This document shows, one piece after another, positions 8,767 to 17,354 of a stretch of DNA of 64,000 nucleotides. The stretch covers positions 35,784 through 99,783 of the forward strand of contig JASBVG010000062.1 in the NCBI GenBank assembly GCA_030147505.1, in the 5' to 3' direction. The notes below the pieces were generated by a model that had not been told where the DNA came from, ran no database searches, and was given only the letters and a program-made list of their open reading frames with translations. This DNA comes from Tardiphaga sp. (GTDB lineage: Bacteria > Pseudomonadota > Alphaproteobacteria > Rhizobiales > Xanthobacteraceae). The position numbers and the translations under genes were made by a program. Within the stretch, counting starts at the first letter, position 1. Every line of letters starts with the position of its first letter.

Positions 8767-10410
8767 CTAGCGCGCATCCTCCAGGATCATATCCGACGCC
8801 TTCTCTGCGATCATGATCACCGGCGCATTGGTATTGCCCGACATCAGATCCGGCATGATCGACGCATCGATCACCCGCAGCCCTTCCAGCCCACGCACGC
8901 GCAATCGCTGATCCACCACCGCACGCGCGTCGCTGCCCATGCGGCATGTCGAGGTCGGGTGATAGACCGTGCTGCCGCGCTTGCGGCAGAAGGCGAGCCA
9001 ATCCTCGTCGGTCACCACACCGGGGCCGGGATCGACCTCCTTCGTCACGAACGGCTTCATCGCCGGCGCATTCAAAATCTTACGCAGGATTTTCAGCCCT
9101 TCGACATTCGCGGTGCGATCTGTCTCCGTCGCCAGATAATTGATGCGGATTTCCGGTGCCACCGAAGGATCTGCACTCTTGATCTTGAGCGAACCACGGC
9201 TTTCCGGACGCAACTGACACACCGAAGCCGAATAGCCGGAAAAAGTGTGCAGCTTCTCGCCCATCTTGTCCGTCGAGAACGGCAGGAAGTGGATCTGTAT
9301 ATCGGGCGAGGCCATACGCGGATCGGTCTTGAAGAAGGCCCCCGTGGTGCCGGCGGCATAAGTCAGCGGGCCCTTGCGGAAGGCTACATATTGCAGGCCC
9401 ATCATCATCCGGCGAACCGGATGATTGACGAAATCGTTCAGCGTGATCTTCTGCGGGCACTCCATCACCATGCGCACCTGCATATGATCCTGCAGATCCG
9501 CGCCAACCCCGGACGCGTCGAGCAACACATCGATCCCGTGCTGCTTCAACAGGTCCGCGGGGCCGACGCCGGAGAGCTGTAGCAATTGCGGCGAATTATA
9601 CGCGCCGCTCGACACCAGCACTTCCTTGCGTGCGAGGGCCGTCCTGATCTTGCCGTACTGCTTGAATTGCACGCCCACCGCACGCTTGCCTTCGAAGACG
9701 AGACGCTGTGCCGGCGCATCGGTCTCGACACGCAGATTGCCGTGACCGTTCTTCAGCGCCGGTCGCAGATAAACCCGCGCCGTCGACGCGCGGCGGCCGC
9801 CTCTGGTCGTGGTCTGGAACCAGCCCGCACCTTCCTGCGTCGCGCCGTTAAAGTCGTTGTTCACGGGAAGGCCGGTCTGTGCGGCGGCGGCGATGAACGC
9901 TTCCGACAGCGGATCGGGACAACGCGAATCCGACACCGGCAGCGGTCCGCCGACGCCGTGATAGTCATCCGGCCCGCGCGCCTGATTCTCTGCCTTCTTG
10001 AAGTAGGGCAGCACATCGTCGTAGCCCCAGCCCGCATTGCCGAGCTGGCGCCAGCGATCGTAATCCTCATGCTGGCCACGCACATAAAGCAGGCCATTGA
10101 TGGAGCTGGAGCCGCCAAGCACTTTTCCACGCGGCTGAAACACCTTGCGGTCGTTGAGACCCGGCTCCGGCTCGGTTTCATACATCCAGTTGACGGATTT
10201 TTCCTTGAACAACTTGCCGTAACCGAGCGGAACGTGAATCCAGATATTGCGATCCTGCGGGCCGGCCTCGAGCAGCAACACCGAATATTTGCCCGATGCC
10301 GACAGGCGATTGGCGAGCACGCAACCGGCGGAGCCCGCACCCACGATGACGTAATCAGCCTCGATGGCATCAGCCGGCGACCGTCGCGCCGACGTAGTTG
10401 AACCGCTCAT
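8767..10410 (-). CDS. GMC family FAD oxidoreductase (choline/alcohol dehydrogenase-like)
   Basis: 547 residues. The N-terminal FAD motif is VIVGAGSAG (G24-G29). GMC signature 1 is GKVLGGSSSINGLLYVRGQ and signature 2 is GAYNSPQLLQLSGVG. The catalytic pair is His484 in VYHPTSTCRMG and Asn527 in SGNTNAP. The length is usual for the family. Members oxidise primary or secondary alcohols, including choline and polyethylene glycol, passing electrons to quinone or oxygen. The substrate is not determinable, and no betaine aldehyde dehydrogenase or BetI gene lies nearby, which argues against BetA. There is no obvious signal peptide. It is transcribed divergently from the CoA-transferase gene. Confidence 0.93.
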   Translation of the reverse strand: MSGSTTSARRSPADAIEADYVIVGAGSAGCVLANRLSASGKYSVLLLEAGPQDRNIWIHVPLGYGKLFKEKSVNWMYETEPEPGLNDRKVFQPRGKVLGGSSSINGLLYVRGQHEDYDRWRQLGNAGWGYDDVLPYFKKAENQARGPDDYHGVGGPLPVSDSRCPDPLSEAFIAAAAQTGLPVNNDFNGATQEGAGWFQTTTRGGRRASTARVYLRPALKNGHGNLRVETDAPAQRLVFEGKRAVGVQFKQYGKIRTALARKEVLVSSGAYNSPQLLQLSGVGPADLLKQHGIDVLLDASGVGADLQDHMQVRMVMECPQKITLNDFVNHPVRRMMMGLQYVAFRKGPLTYAAGTTGAFFKTDPRMASPDIQIHFLPFSTDKMGEKLHTFSGYSASVCQLRPESRGSLKIKSADPSVAPEIRINYLATETDRTANVEGLKILRKILNAPAMKPFVTKEVDPGPGVVTDEDWLAFCRKRGSTVYHPTSTCRMGSDARAVVDQRLRVRGLEGLRVIDASIMPDLMSGNTNAPVIMIAEKASDMILEDAR

Positions 10411-10699
10411 GTTTCCCCCGAATGGCTTTCAGCAACTGAAAACGGAAATCGGAGGGAAGTAAATGGGACGAAATCGGCGGCATGGCCGGCATGCGCGACC
10501 GCGCGCGTCGTTCACCTTTAGAGAGGTTCTTGGACGCGTAACCAATTTGGTGACGGTGCCGCTTGGTTTTTGTGCGCTGCCGCGCGCATGGCCGCATGCA
10601 TCGCCGCGGCCAAAAGGTGCTTGCCCTCTCCCCACGGCCCGGTAACAGTTTTCCGCAATGAACCGGCGCATTGCCGGACCAACAACATGGGAAACGCCA
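10411..10699. other. Divergent intergenic region, GMC oxidoreductase / CoA-transferase
   Basis: This stretch of 289 bases separates two divergent genes and must hold promoters for both. I see no convincing gene, no long dyad and no clear -35/-10 pair. Frames opening here on either strand have arginine- and alanine-rich compositions typical of non-coding GC-rich DNA. Confidence 0.5.
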
Positions 10700-11782
10700 G
10701 TGACCAGCACCGCCAAACTCTCCGGCCCACTGAAGGGCACACGCATTGTCGAATTCGCCGGGATCGGCCCTGGCCCCTTCGCCTGCATGCTGCTCGCCGA
10801 TATGGGCGCCGAAGTCATCACGCTGGTGCGTCCCAAGCAAATGCCGAAAGGCGCCGCCGCGCGTGGCCGCAACATCGTGGAAGTCGATCTCAAGGACAAG
10901 GCCAGCATCGCGCAGGTTTTATCCTTGCTGGATAGTGCAGATGCGCTGGTGGAAGGTTATCGCCCTGGCGTGATGGAGCGCCTCGGACTCGGACCCGATG
11001 TTGTGTTGGGCCGCAACAAAAAACTGGTCTATGGCCGCATGACCGGCTGGGGTCAGGAGGGCCCTTTGGCGCAGGCCGCCGGCCATGACATCAACTACAT
11101 TTCCATCACCGGTGCTCTCGCCGCCATCGGCGGTGCCGAAAAGCCGGTGCCGCCGCTCAATCTGGTCGGCGATTTCGGCGGCGGCTCCATGTATCTCGTC
11201 ATGGGCATGCTCGCCGCGATGCTGGAAGCCAGCAGGTCCGGTCAGGGCCAGGTGGTCGACGCCGCCATGTGCGACGGCGCGGCCTCGCTGATCACCATGT
11301 TCTTCGACATGACGGCCGCCGGCCGCTGGAAGGAAGAGCGCGAGAGCAACATGCTCGACGGTGGCGCACATTTCTACGGCGTCTACGAATGCAGTTGCGG
11401 TAGTTTCATCTCGATCGGCTCGATCGAACCACAGTTCTACGCGCAACTGCGCGAGCTCGCCGGTCTCGACGAGAGCTGCTTCGATGCGCAGATGGATCAG
11501 AAGCAGTGGGCGGCGCTGAAGGACAAGCTTGTCGCCGTGTTCAAGACCAAGAGCCGCGATGAATGGTGCAGGATCATGGAAGGCACCGATGTGTGCTTCG
11601 CGCCCGTGCTGACCATGTCGGAAGCGACCAAGCATCCGCACATGGTCGCGCGTGAAGTCTTCATCCAGCACGACGGCGCGACACAGCCGGGGCCGGCGCC
11701 ACGGTTTTCACGCACGCCGTCAGCCGCGCGCATGCCGGTGAAGGCGGAGCTGGGCGAGGCGGTGAAGGACTGGGCGAATTAG
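10700..11782 (+). CDS. CaiB/BaiF CoA-transferase family, alpha-methylacyl-CoA racemase-like
   Basis: 360 residues from the GTG at 10700, which has GGGAA 8 nt upstream; an in-frame ATG at 10658 lacks a ribosome site. The conserved block GRMTGWGQEGPLAQAAGHDINY carries His129, and LVGDFGGGS carries Asp158. These match the His/Asp acid-base pair of alpha-methylacyl-CoA racemase, with nearly the same spacing as the characterised mycobacterial enzyme. Its likely role is epimerising 2-methyl-branched acyl-CoAs before beta-oxidation in the cytoplasm. A related CoA-transferase activity cannot be excluded. No other fatty-acid gene is adjacent. Confidence 0.9.
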   Translation: MTSTAKLSGPLKGTRIVEFAGIGPGPFACMLLADMGAEVITLVRPKQMPKGAAARGRNIVEVDLKDKASIAQVLSLLDSADALVEGYRPGVMERLGLGPDVVLGRNKKLVYGRMTGWGQEGPLAQAAGHDINYISITGALAAIGGAEKPVPPLNLVGDFGGGSMYLVMGMLAAMLEASRSGQGQVVDAAMCDGAASLITMFFDMTAAGRWKEERESNMLDGGAHFYGVYECSCGSFISIGSIEPQFYAQLRELAGLDESCFDAQMDQKQWAALKDKLVAVFKTKSRDEWCRIMEGTDVCFAPVLTMSEATKHPHMVAREVFIQHDGATQPGPAPRFSRTPSAARMPVKAELGEAVKDWAN

Positions 11783-11789
11783 AAGCGAA

Positions 11790-11962
11790 GGCGCTCCCTC
11801 CCTCCCCGGAGCGAAGCGACTGGGGAGGGAGGATCCAAGCGAGCGTTCAGCGAGCTTTGAGACGGGTGGGGTGCTTCCCCAAACTCCGATGTCGCGTGGG
11901 GATAGACCCCACCCGACCGGCCCAAGAGGGCCGGCCGCCCTCCCCGCAAGGGGGAGGGAAAA
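11790..11962. repeat. GC-rich intergenic repeat with nested hairpins
   Basis: The gap between the CoA-transferase and PfkB genes, which converge, is full of complementary segments: CCCTCCCTCCCC with GGGGAGGGAGG; GGGTGGGGT with ACCCCACCC; CGGCC-caagag-GGCCG; and CCCTCCCC-gcaa-GGGGGAGGG. Similar tracts are common between genes in Bradyrhizobium-type genomes (recollection). It probably works as a transcription stop for both genes. Confidence 0.6.
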
Positions 11963-11967
11963 GAAAG

Positions 11968-12969
11968 CTACACCGGCAATCCGTTCTTCTGCGCCAGCTC
12001 CTTCAGCGACGCCTGCGGACGGGCGCCGATATGCTGGATCACTTCGGCCGCCGCGAGCGCGCCGAGCTTGCCGGCATTTTCATAACCGACATTGCGCACG
12101 AGACCGAACAGGAAGCCGGCCGCGAACAGGTCGCCGGCGCCGGTGGTATCCACCAGCTTCTCGATCTTGTGCGCAGGCACGGTCACTATGCCCTCGGCCG
12201 AGACCACGACACAGCCCTTCTCGCTGCGGGTGACAACACCGAGCCGGATGTCCTTGCGCAGCTCGCCCAGAGCCGCGTCAAAATCTTCCGTCTCGTAGAG
12301 CGAGCTCAACTCGGCTTCGTTCGCGAAGACGATATCGACGGTGCCATTGCGCATCAGGTCGAGGAATTCGCTACGATAGCGACCGACGCAGAACGCATCC
12401 GATAGCGTCAGCGCGACCTTGCCGCCGGCATCATGGGCGATCTTCGACGCCTTGATGAACGCCTCCTTGGCGCTGGCCGGATCCCACAGATAGCCTTCGA
12501 GGTAGATATAGTGCGAAGCCGCGATCGCGGCAGGATCGATATCTTCCGGCGTCAGATCCTGCGCTGCGCCGAGATAGGTATTCATGGTGCGCTCACCATC
12601 CGGCGTCACCAGGATGTACGAACAGCCGGTGGCCGGACCGGCCGCCGCCGGCCTGGTCTCGTAGGACACGCCGGCCGCACGAATGTCGTGCGTATAGAGC
12701 TTGCCGATCTGGTCGTCCTTGACCTTGCCGACATAGGCGACGTTGGCGCCGAGGCTGGCAAGGCCGACGATGGTGTTGGCCGCGGAGCCGCCCGACATTT
12801 CGGTGGCCGGGCCCATCGCGTCATAGATCGCCTTGGCGCGGGTTTCGTCGATCAGCGCCATTCCGCCCTTGCTCATGCCGTGGGCGGCGAGAAACTTGTC
12901 GTCGGTCTGCACCAGCACGTCGAAGATCGCATTGCCGATGGCGAGCACGTCGTATTTCGCTGAAGTCAT
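11968..12969 (-). CDS. PfkB-family sugar/nucleoside kinase (adenosine kinase-like)
   Basis: 333 residues, one ribokinase-fold domain. The N-terminal IGNAIFDVLV and SGGSAANTIVGLASLGA motifs (PfkB signature 1 region) and C-terminal DTTGAGDLFAAGFLFG (signature 2, catalytic base Asp280 and the anion hole) are clear. The overall pattern matches proteins annotated as adenosine kinase in alphaproteobacteria. It would phosphorylate a nucleoside or sugar with ATP in the cytoplasm. Adenosine as substrate is the best guess but is not proved by residues visible here. It is divergent from murJ, with 129 bp between starts. Confidence 0.88.
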   Translation of the reverse strand: MTSAKYDVLAIGNAIFDVLVQTDDKFLAAHGMSKGGMALIDETRAKAIYDAMGPATEMSGGSAANTIVGLASLGANVAYVGKVKDDQIGKLYTHDIRAAGVSYETRPAAAGPATGCSYILVTPDGERTMNTYLGAAQDLTPEDIDPAAIAASHYIYLEGYLWDPASAKEAFIKASKIAHDAGGKVALTLSDAFCVGRYRSEFLDLMRNGTVDIVFANEAELSSLYETEDFDAALGELRKDIRLGVVTRSEKGCVVVSAEGIVTVPAHKIEKLVDTTGAGDLFAAGFLFGLVRNVGYENAGKLGALAAAEVIQHIGARPQASLKELAQKNGLPV

Positions 12970-13098
12970 TAAGATTATCCCGTTGCGGCGATTGCGGGGA
13001 CGGGATGAATGGTCTTCAACTCACCCCGCTGCGGCCTGATGGCTGCGACTATCACACCCTGCCCGGCGCCAGCAAGGATGCCTCCCCGTGACGGTTCC

Positions 13099-14646
13099 AT
13101 GATCCGCTCCATCTTGATGGTTTCCACGGGCACGCTGGCTTCCCGCCTGCTCGGCTTTCTGCGCGACGCCATGGTCGCGGCGCTGCTCGGCGCAGGCGCC
13201 GTTGCGGATGCGTTTCTGGTGGCATTTCAGCTGATCAATGTGGTGCGCCGCCTGCTTACCGAGGGGGCGCTGAATACGGCACTGATACCGGCCTGGTCGC
13301 GCGTCAATGCTCTTGAAGGCCCTGAAGCGGCTGCGGCTTTTGCAGGCCGTGTTCTCTGCACCATCGGAGTCGCCGTTCTGATTGCAGCTCTCCTGATCGG
13401 CATCGCGATGCCAATGGTCATGGCGCTGGTTGCACCCGGCTTTGTCGGCAGGCCAACGCTGCAGCTTGCGATCGATCATGCGCGGCTGATGTTGCCCTAT
13501 CTCGCCTTCGCCGGACCGGTGACGGTGATGATGGGGCTCTACAACGCGCAAGGGCAATTTGCGCTCACCGCTTTTTCGCCGCTGCTGTTCAACGGCGCGC
13601 TGATCGCTGTCATGACGCTATTGCTGGTGTGGCTGCAGCAGACAACCACTGCCGCTATGATGATGGCGGCAACCATCGGAATCGCGGGTTTTCTGCAATT
13701 ATCGATGCTTTTGCTGCGGCAACACGGTGGCAGACTTGCGGCGCCCTTGCGGCTGTCGCTCGATGGCCAGATGCGCGGATTTCTCCGCCAGGCGTTGCCC
13801 GGAATGGTCGCCAGCTCCGGTCCACAGCTGCTCATCGTCGGCGCCGCCATCGTCGCCTCGACGATGCCCTCGGCCGTCTCATGGCTCTACTTCGCCAATC
13901 GCCTGATCGAACTGCCGCTCGGCATTGTCGGCACGGCGATGGGCACCGTGCTGATCCCGGAATTGACCCGCGCAGCACGGGACGACGATCACGCGATGAT
14001 GGCCCATGCGCAATCGCGAGGAATCGAGCTTGCGATCGGACTGGCCTTGCCGGCAACGCTCGGGTTGATCGTCCTGAGCCACCCGATCGTGCGACTGCTG
14101 TTCGAACATGGTGCATTCACCGCGCGCGATGCTGCTGCGACAGCGCAGGCCATGATCTGGCTCGCGCTTGCACTGCCGGCGCATGTGCTGATCAAGGCGC
14201 TGTCGCCGGCCTTCTTCGCACGCGAGAACACGCATGCGCCATTGATCGCAACGCTGGTCGGGCTGGTCGTCGCAATTATAGCTGCCTACTTGCTCGGCGC
14301 ATCCTTCGGTGCGACCGGCATCGCAGCAGCAATTGCGCTGGCGGCGTGGAGCAGCGCCATCATGCTGATGATCCAGGGCGGCCGCTCATTCGGCTGGGCG
14401 ATCGATGCGGATGCGAGACGGCGGCTGCCGGTCATCGTGATGGCCGCAGCGGCGATGGGCGCGCTGCTATGGCTGCTGACGCAAGCGCTCCCGGTTGCCG
14501 ATCACAAATTCGGCCAGACCGCCCTGCTAGCGTTGCAGATCGCATGCGGGTTGGCGATCTACGCTATCCCGCTCATATTCACCGGCACGCTGCGTTGGCA
14601 GGATATCCGCGCATCGCTCAAGAAACCCCGCGAACCTGCCGCCTGA
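13099..14646 (+). CDS. murJ: Murein biosynthesis lipid II flippase MurJ
   Basis: 515 residues from ATG 13099; upstream in-frame ATGs (for example 13009) would add a non-conserved leader. About 14 transmembrane helices. The N-terminal MVSTGTLASRLLGFLRDAMVAALLGAG and the following LLTEGALNTALIPAW are the MurJ/MviN hallmark, with the arginines that line the central cavity. The protein moves lipid II across the inner membrane for peptidoglycan synthesis, and essentiality is expected. trpS follows 91 bp downstream on the same strand, a linkage also seen in other alphaproteobacteria. The C-terminus ends after a lysine/arginine tail. Confidence 0.96.
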   Translation: MIRSILMVSTGTLASRLLGFLRDAMVAALLGAGAVADAFLVAFQLINVVRRLLTEGALNTALIPAWSRVNALEGPEAAAAFAGRVLCTIGVAVLIAALLIGIAMPMVMALVAPGFVGRPTLQLAIDHARLMLPYLAFAGPVTVMMGLYNAQGQFALTAFSPLLFNGALIAVMTLLLVWLQQTTTAAMMMAATIGIAGFLQLSMLLLRQHGGRLAAPLRLSLDGQMRGFLRQALPGMVASSGPQLLIVGAAIVASTMPSAVSWLYFANRLIELPLGIVGTAMGTVLIPELTRAARDDDHAMMAHAQSRGIELAIGLALPATLGLIVLSHPIVRLLFEHGAFTARDAAATAQAMIWLALALPAHVLIKALSPAFFARENTHAPLIATLVGLVVAIIAAYLLGASFGATGIAAAIALAAWSSAIMLMIQGGRSFGWAIDADARRRLPVIVMAAAAMGALLWLLTQALPVADHKFGQTALLALQIACGLAIYAIPLIFTGTLRWQDIRASLKKPREPAA

Positions 14647-14737
14647 ACTCACGACATTGGTCATGGACGCCGCGCGGCGGCTATGGCAAGGGACGCCGCG
14701 GCCCGCATTCCACCACGGGTCTAGAAGGAACTAGGCT

Positions 14738-15832
14738 ATGTCATCTGCTCCAACGGCATCCACCCCGCAGACCCAGACTTCACCGGCATTCACCCAGCGC
14801 GTCTTTTCCGGCGTCCAGCCGACCGGCAACCTGCATCTCGGCAACTATCTCGGCGCCATCGTCAACTTCGTCAAATTGCAGGAGCAGTATAATTGCCTGT
14901 ATTGCGTCGTGGACATGCATGCGATCACCGTGGCGCCCAGCGTCTGGGGAGGTCCGGACGAGCTGCGCCGCTGCACCCGTGAAGTCACGGCCGCCTTCAT
15001 CGCCGCGGGCATCGATCCGAAGAAGCAGATCATCTTCAATCAGAGCCAGGTCGCCGGCCATGCCGAACTCGCCTGGGTTTTCAACTGCGTCGCCCGCCTC
15101 GGCTGGCTGAACCGCATGACCCAGTTCAAGGAGAAGGCCGGCAAGGATCGCGAGAACGCCTCGGTCGGTCTTTACGACTATCCCGTGCTGATGGCCGCCG
15201 ACATCCTGTTATATCGCGCCACCCATGTGCCCGTCGGCGAGGATCAGAAGCAGCATCTGGAGCTCGCGCGCGACATCGCGCAGAAGTTCAACAACGACTT
15301 CGCCGAATCCATCGCCGCGCAGGGCCACAACGGCCCCTACTTCCCGCAACCCGAGCCTGTCATCACCGGCCCGGCGACACGCGTGATGAGCCTGCGCGAC
15401 GGCACCAAGAAGATGTCGAAATCCGATCCGTCGGATTACTCGCGCATCAACCTGACCGATGATGCCGATGCCATCGCGCAAAAAATCCGCAAGGCGAAGA
15501 CCGATCCGGAGCCACTGCCATCCGAAGAAAAAGGCCTGGAATCACGACCGGAAGCCGACAATCTCGTCGGTATCTATGCGGCGCTGTCGGGCCGCGCGAA
15601 GGCTGATATTCTCGGCGAATTCGGCGGTGCGCAGTTCTCCGGCTTTAAGGCGAATCTCGTCGATCTCGCGGTCGACAAGCTTTCTCCCATCGCGAATGAG
15701 ATGAAGCGGCTGTCGACGGATCACGCTTATGTCGACGCAGTGCTCGCCGACGGCAGCGACCGTGCGCGGGCGATCGCGGAGGAAACCATGGTGTCCGTGA
15801 AGGACGTCATGGGCTTTGTACGCAAACGGTAA
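14738..15832 (+). CDS. trpS: Tryptophanyl-tRNA synthetase
   Basis: 364 residues, a class I synthetase. The HIGH-type motif is HLGN (33-36) within [17 protein letters not shown], and KMSKS is at 225-229. The TrpRS tryptophan-binding segments DMHAITV and [17 protein letters not shown] are present. AAGGAA lies upstream of the ATG with suitable spacing. A ~20-residue non-conserved Ser/Thr/Pro leader precedes the Rossmann fold. It charges tRNA-Trp in the cytoplasm. It is preceded by murJ and probably shares its transcript. It is of normal length, with all key motifs intact. Confidence 0.98.
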   Translation: MSSAPTASTPQTQTSPAFTQRVFSGVQPTGNLHLGNYLGAIVNFVKLQEQYNCLYCVVDMHAITVAPSVWGGPDELRRCTREVTAAFIAAGIDPKKQIIFNQSQVAGHAELAWVFNCVARLGWLNRMTQFKEKAGKDRENASVGLYDYPVLMAADILLYRATHVPVGEDQKQHLELARDIAQKFNNDFAESIAAQGHNGPYFPQPEPVITGPATRVMSLRDGTKKMSKSDPSDYSRINLTDDADAIAQKIRKAKTDPEPLPSEEKGLESRPEADNLVGIYAALSGRAKADILGEFGGAQFSGFKANLVDLAVDKLSPIANEMKRLSTDHAYVDAVLADGSDRARAIAEETMVSVKDVMGFVRKR

Positions 15833-15963
15833 GTCCTCGCGAATCCGACCCTTCTCCATCTCTTCGCCACAATCGTCGCGGCGCAAGTTCACGCTTGCGT
15901 CGCGCTTGTCGAATGCGCATGCGCCGTGGCAGCATGAGGGATGGGCCAAGCATCGGGACATGC

Positions 15964-16458
15964 ATGAGCACGCAGCGACGTAGTTATGAAAGCGGCCACA
16001 AGCCGAAATGCCTCGTCGTCGTCGACGACAGCGAGGAATGGGATCGCGCGGTCTATTACGCCAGCCGCTGGGCCGTGCGTGTCGGCGGCGGCGTCGTCAT
16101 GCTGCGCGTTATCGAGACGGAAGACCGCAACCAGCAGTGGCTCGGCGTTGCCGAGGTGATGCGCGCCGAAGCCGAAGAAGGCGCCAATGCCGCGCTCGAT
16201 CGCGCCTCCGGCCGCGCCAACGGCCTCGCCGCGATCACGCCGGAGCGCGTGATCCGCGAGGGCGAGCCGACCGTGCAGATCCTCGACGTGATCGACAAGG
16301 ATGTCGACATTTCCATGCTGGTGCTGGCCGCCTCCGCCGGCGCTGAGGGGCCCGGGCCAATCGTCACCATGATCTCGAAAATGGTCGGGACATTTCCCGT
16401 GCCGGTGGTGATCGTGCCGGGCAGCCTGACGGATCAGGATATCGACGGGCTGTCGTAA
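15964..16458 (+). CDS. Universal stress protein (UspA family)
   Basis: 164 residues from ATG 15964. A single Usp domain begins KCLVVVDDSEEWDRAVYYASRWAV (strand 1 and helix 1) and ends with VGTFPVPVVIVPG. Strand 4 and the loop AASAGAEGPGPIV lie where the ATP-binding GxxGxxx[ST] is expected, but the usual G-2x-G-9x-G(S/T) pattern is not clear, so ATP binding is doubtful. It is a cytoplasmic stress or adaptation protein of unknown target. It is followed at once by a REP-like element and then the Nfu gene. Confidence 0.85.
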   Translation: MSTQRRSYESGHKPKCLVVVDDSEEWDRAVYYASRWAVRVGGGVVMLRVIETEDRNQQWLGVAEVMRAEAEEGANAALDRASGRANGLAAITPERVIREGEPTVQILDVIDKDVDISMLVLAASAGAEGPGPIVTMISKMVGTFPVPVVIVPGSLTDQDIDGLS

Positions 16459-16472
16459 ATACCTGCTCATCC

Positions 16473-16554
16473 TGTCATCGCCCGGCTTGACCGGGCGATC
16501 CAGTAAACGCCGGCTGGAGTGTACTGGGTCACCCGGTCAAGCCGGGTGACGACA
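16473..16554. repeat. REP/BIME-like paired hairpin, copy 2
   Basis: Left half TGTCATCGCCCGGC with hairpin CGCCCGG-CTTGA-CCGGGCG; right half GTCACCCGG-TCAAG-CCGGGTGAC ending CGACA. The right half is identical, over more than 30 bases, to that of the copy at 34514. This is the shortest copy (82 bp) because the spacer between the hairpins is short. Confidence 0.85.
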
Positions 16555-16644
16555 GATTGCCAGCCTTGATTCGTGCGTTCCCGATCGCCATCTGCTAGGG
16601 AGAGTCCACGCGCCGGCCTTGAACCGGCGACGCAGGAGAGACCG

Positions 16645-17211
16645 ATGTTCATCCAGACTGAAGCGACCCCTAACCCCGCCACGCTGAAGTTCATCCCGGG
16701 CCGGGATGTGCTGACCAGCGGCACCATGGAATTCACCTCGCCCGAAGCAGCGTCCCGCTCGCCGCTGGCCGAGAAGCTGTTCGCCGTGAAGGGCGTCACC
16801 GGCGTGTTCTACGGCGCCGATTTCGTCACCGTGACCAAGGACGGCAGCGACTGGCAGCACCTCAAGCCGGCTATCCTCGGCGCCATTATGGAACACTACA
16901 TGTCCGGCACGCCGCTGCTCGCCGATGGCAGTGCGCCCGAGGGCGACATCTCCGATGAAGACGAGTTCTTCGACGAAGACGATGCCGAGACGGTGGATAC
17001 GATCAAGGACCTGATCGAGACCCGCGTCCGCCCGGCCGTTGCCAATGACGGCGGCGACATCACCTTCCGCGGCTTCAAGGACGGCATCGTCTATCTCGCC
17101 ATGAAGGGCGCCTGCTCCGGCTGCCCGTCATCGACCGCCACGCTGCAGCACGGTATTCAGAATCTGCTGAAGCATTTTGTGCCGGAAGTGCAGGAAGTGC
17201 GACCGATATAA
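16645..17211 (+). CDS. Nfu/NifU-type iron-sulfur cluster scaffold protein
   Basis: 188 residues from ATG 16645, preceded by AGGAG with 7-nt spacing. The N-terminal Nfu_N domain (1-~88, starting MFIQTEATPNPATLKFIPG) is followed by an acidic linker (~97-115, rich in Asp/Glu) and a C-terminal NifU-like domain with CSGC (C157, C160) that holds a 4Fe-4S cluster between two subunits. It is probably a carrier delivering clusters to target apoproteins in the cytoplasm. The architecture matches the alphaproteobacterial/mitochondrial NFU1 type rather than E. coli NfuA. It is flanked on both sides by REP-like elements. Confidence 0.93.
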   Translation: MFIQTEATPNPATLKFIPGRDVLTSGTMEFTSPEAASRSPLAEKLFAVKGVTGVFYGADFVTVTKDGSDWQHLKPAILGAIMEHYMSGTPLLADGSAPEGDISDEDEFFDEDDAETVDTIKDLIETRVRPAVANDGGDITFRGFKDGIVYLAMKGACSGCPSSTATLQHGIQNLLKHFVPEVQEVRPI

Positions 17212-17237
17212 ATCGGCTGGCTCCTGCCGAGGCATCC

Positions 17238-17340
17238 TGTCGTCGCTCGGCTTGACCGGGCAACCCAGTAAACTCTGCCGCCAGCATTTGAATCGAAAAG
17301 CTGCCGTATACTGGATCGCCCGCTTTCGCGGGCGATGACA
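17238..17340. repeat. REP/BIME-like paired hairpin, copy 3
   Basis: Starts TGTCGTCG and ends GGGCGATGACA. The left half is degenerate (CTCGGCTTGACCGGG), but the right half keeps a strong hairpin ATCGCCCGC-TTTC-GCGGGCGAT. It lies between convergent nfu and the chemoreceptor gene, so it may act as a terminator for both. Confidence 0.75.
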
Positions 17341-17354
17341 GTGAGAGAAAACGA

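Noticed and set aside
8767..10410. Calling the GMC oxidoreductase choline dehydrogenase (betA)
   Set aside because: No betB, betI or choline transporter nearby, and the signature motifs are shared by the whole GMC family.
13629..15110. Frame of about 490 codons across the murJ/trpS junction
   Set aside because: It runs through two genes with unambiguous motifs in another frame and is composed mostly of Arg, Ala and Gly.
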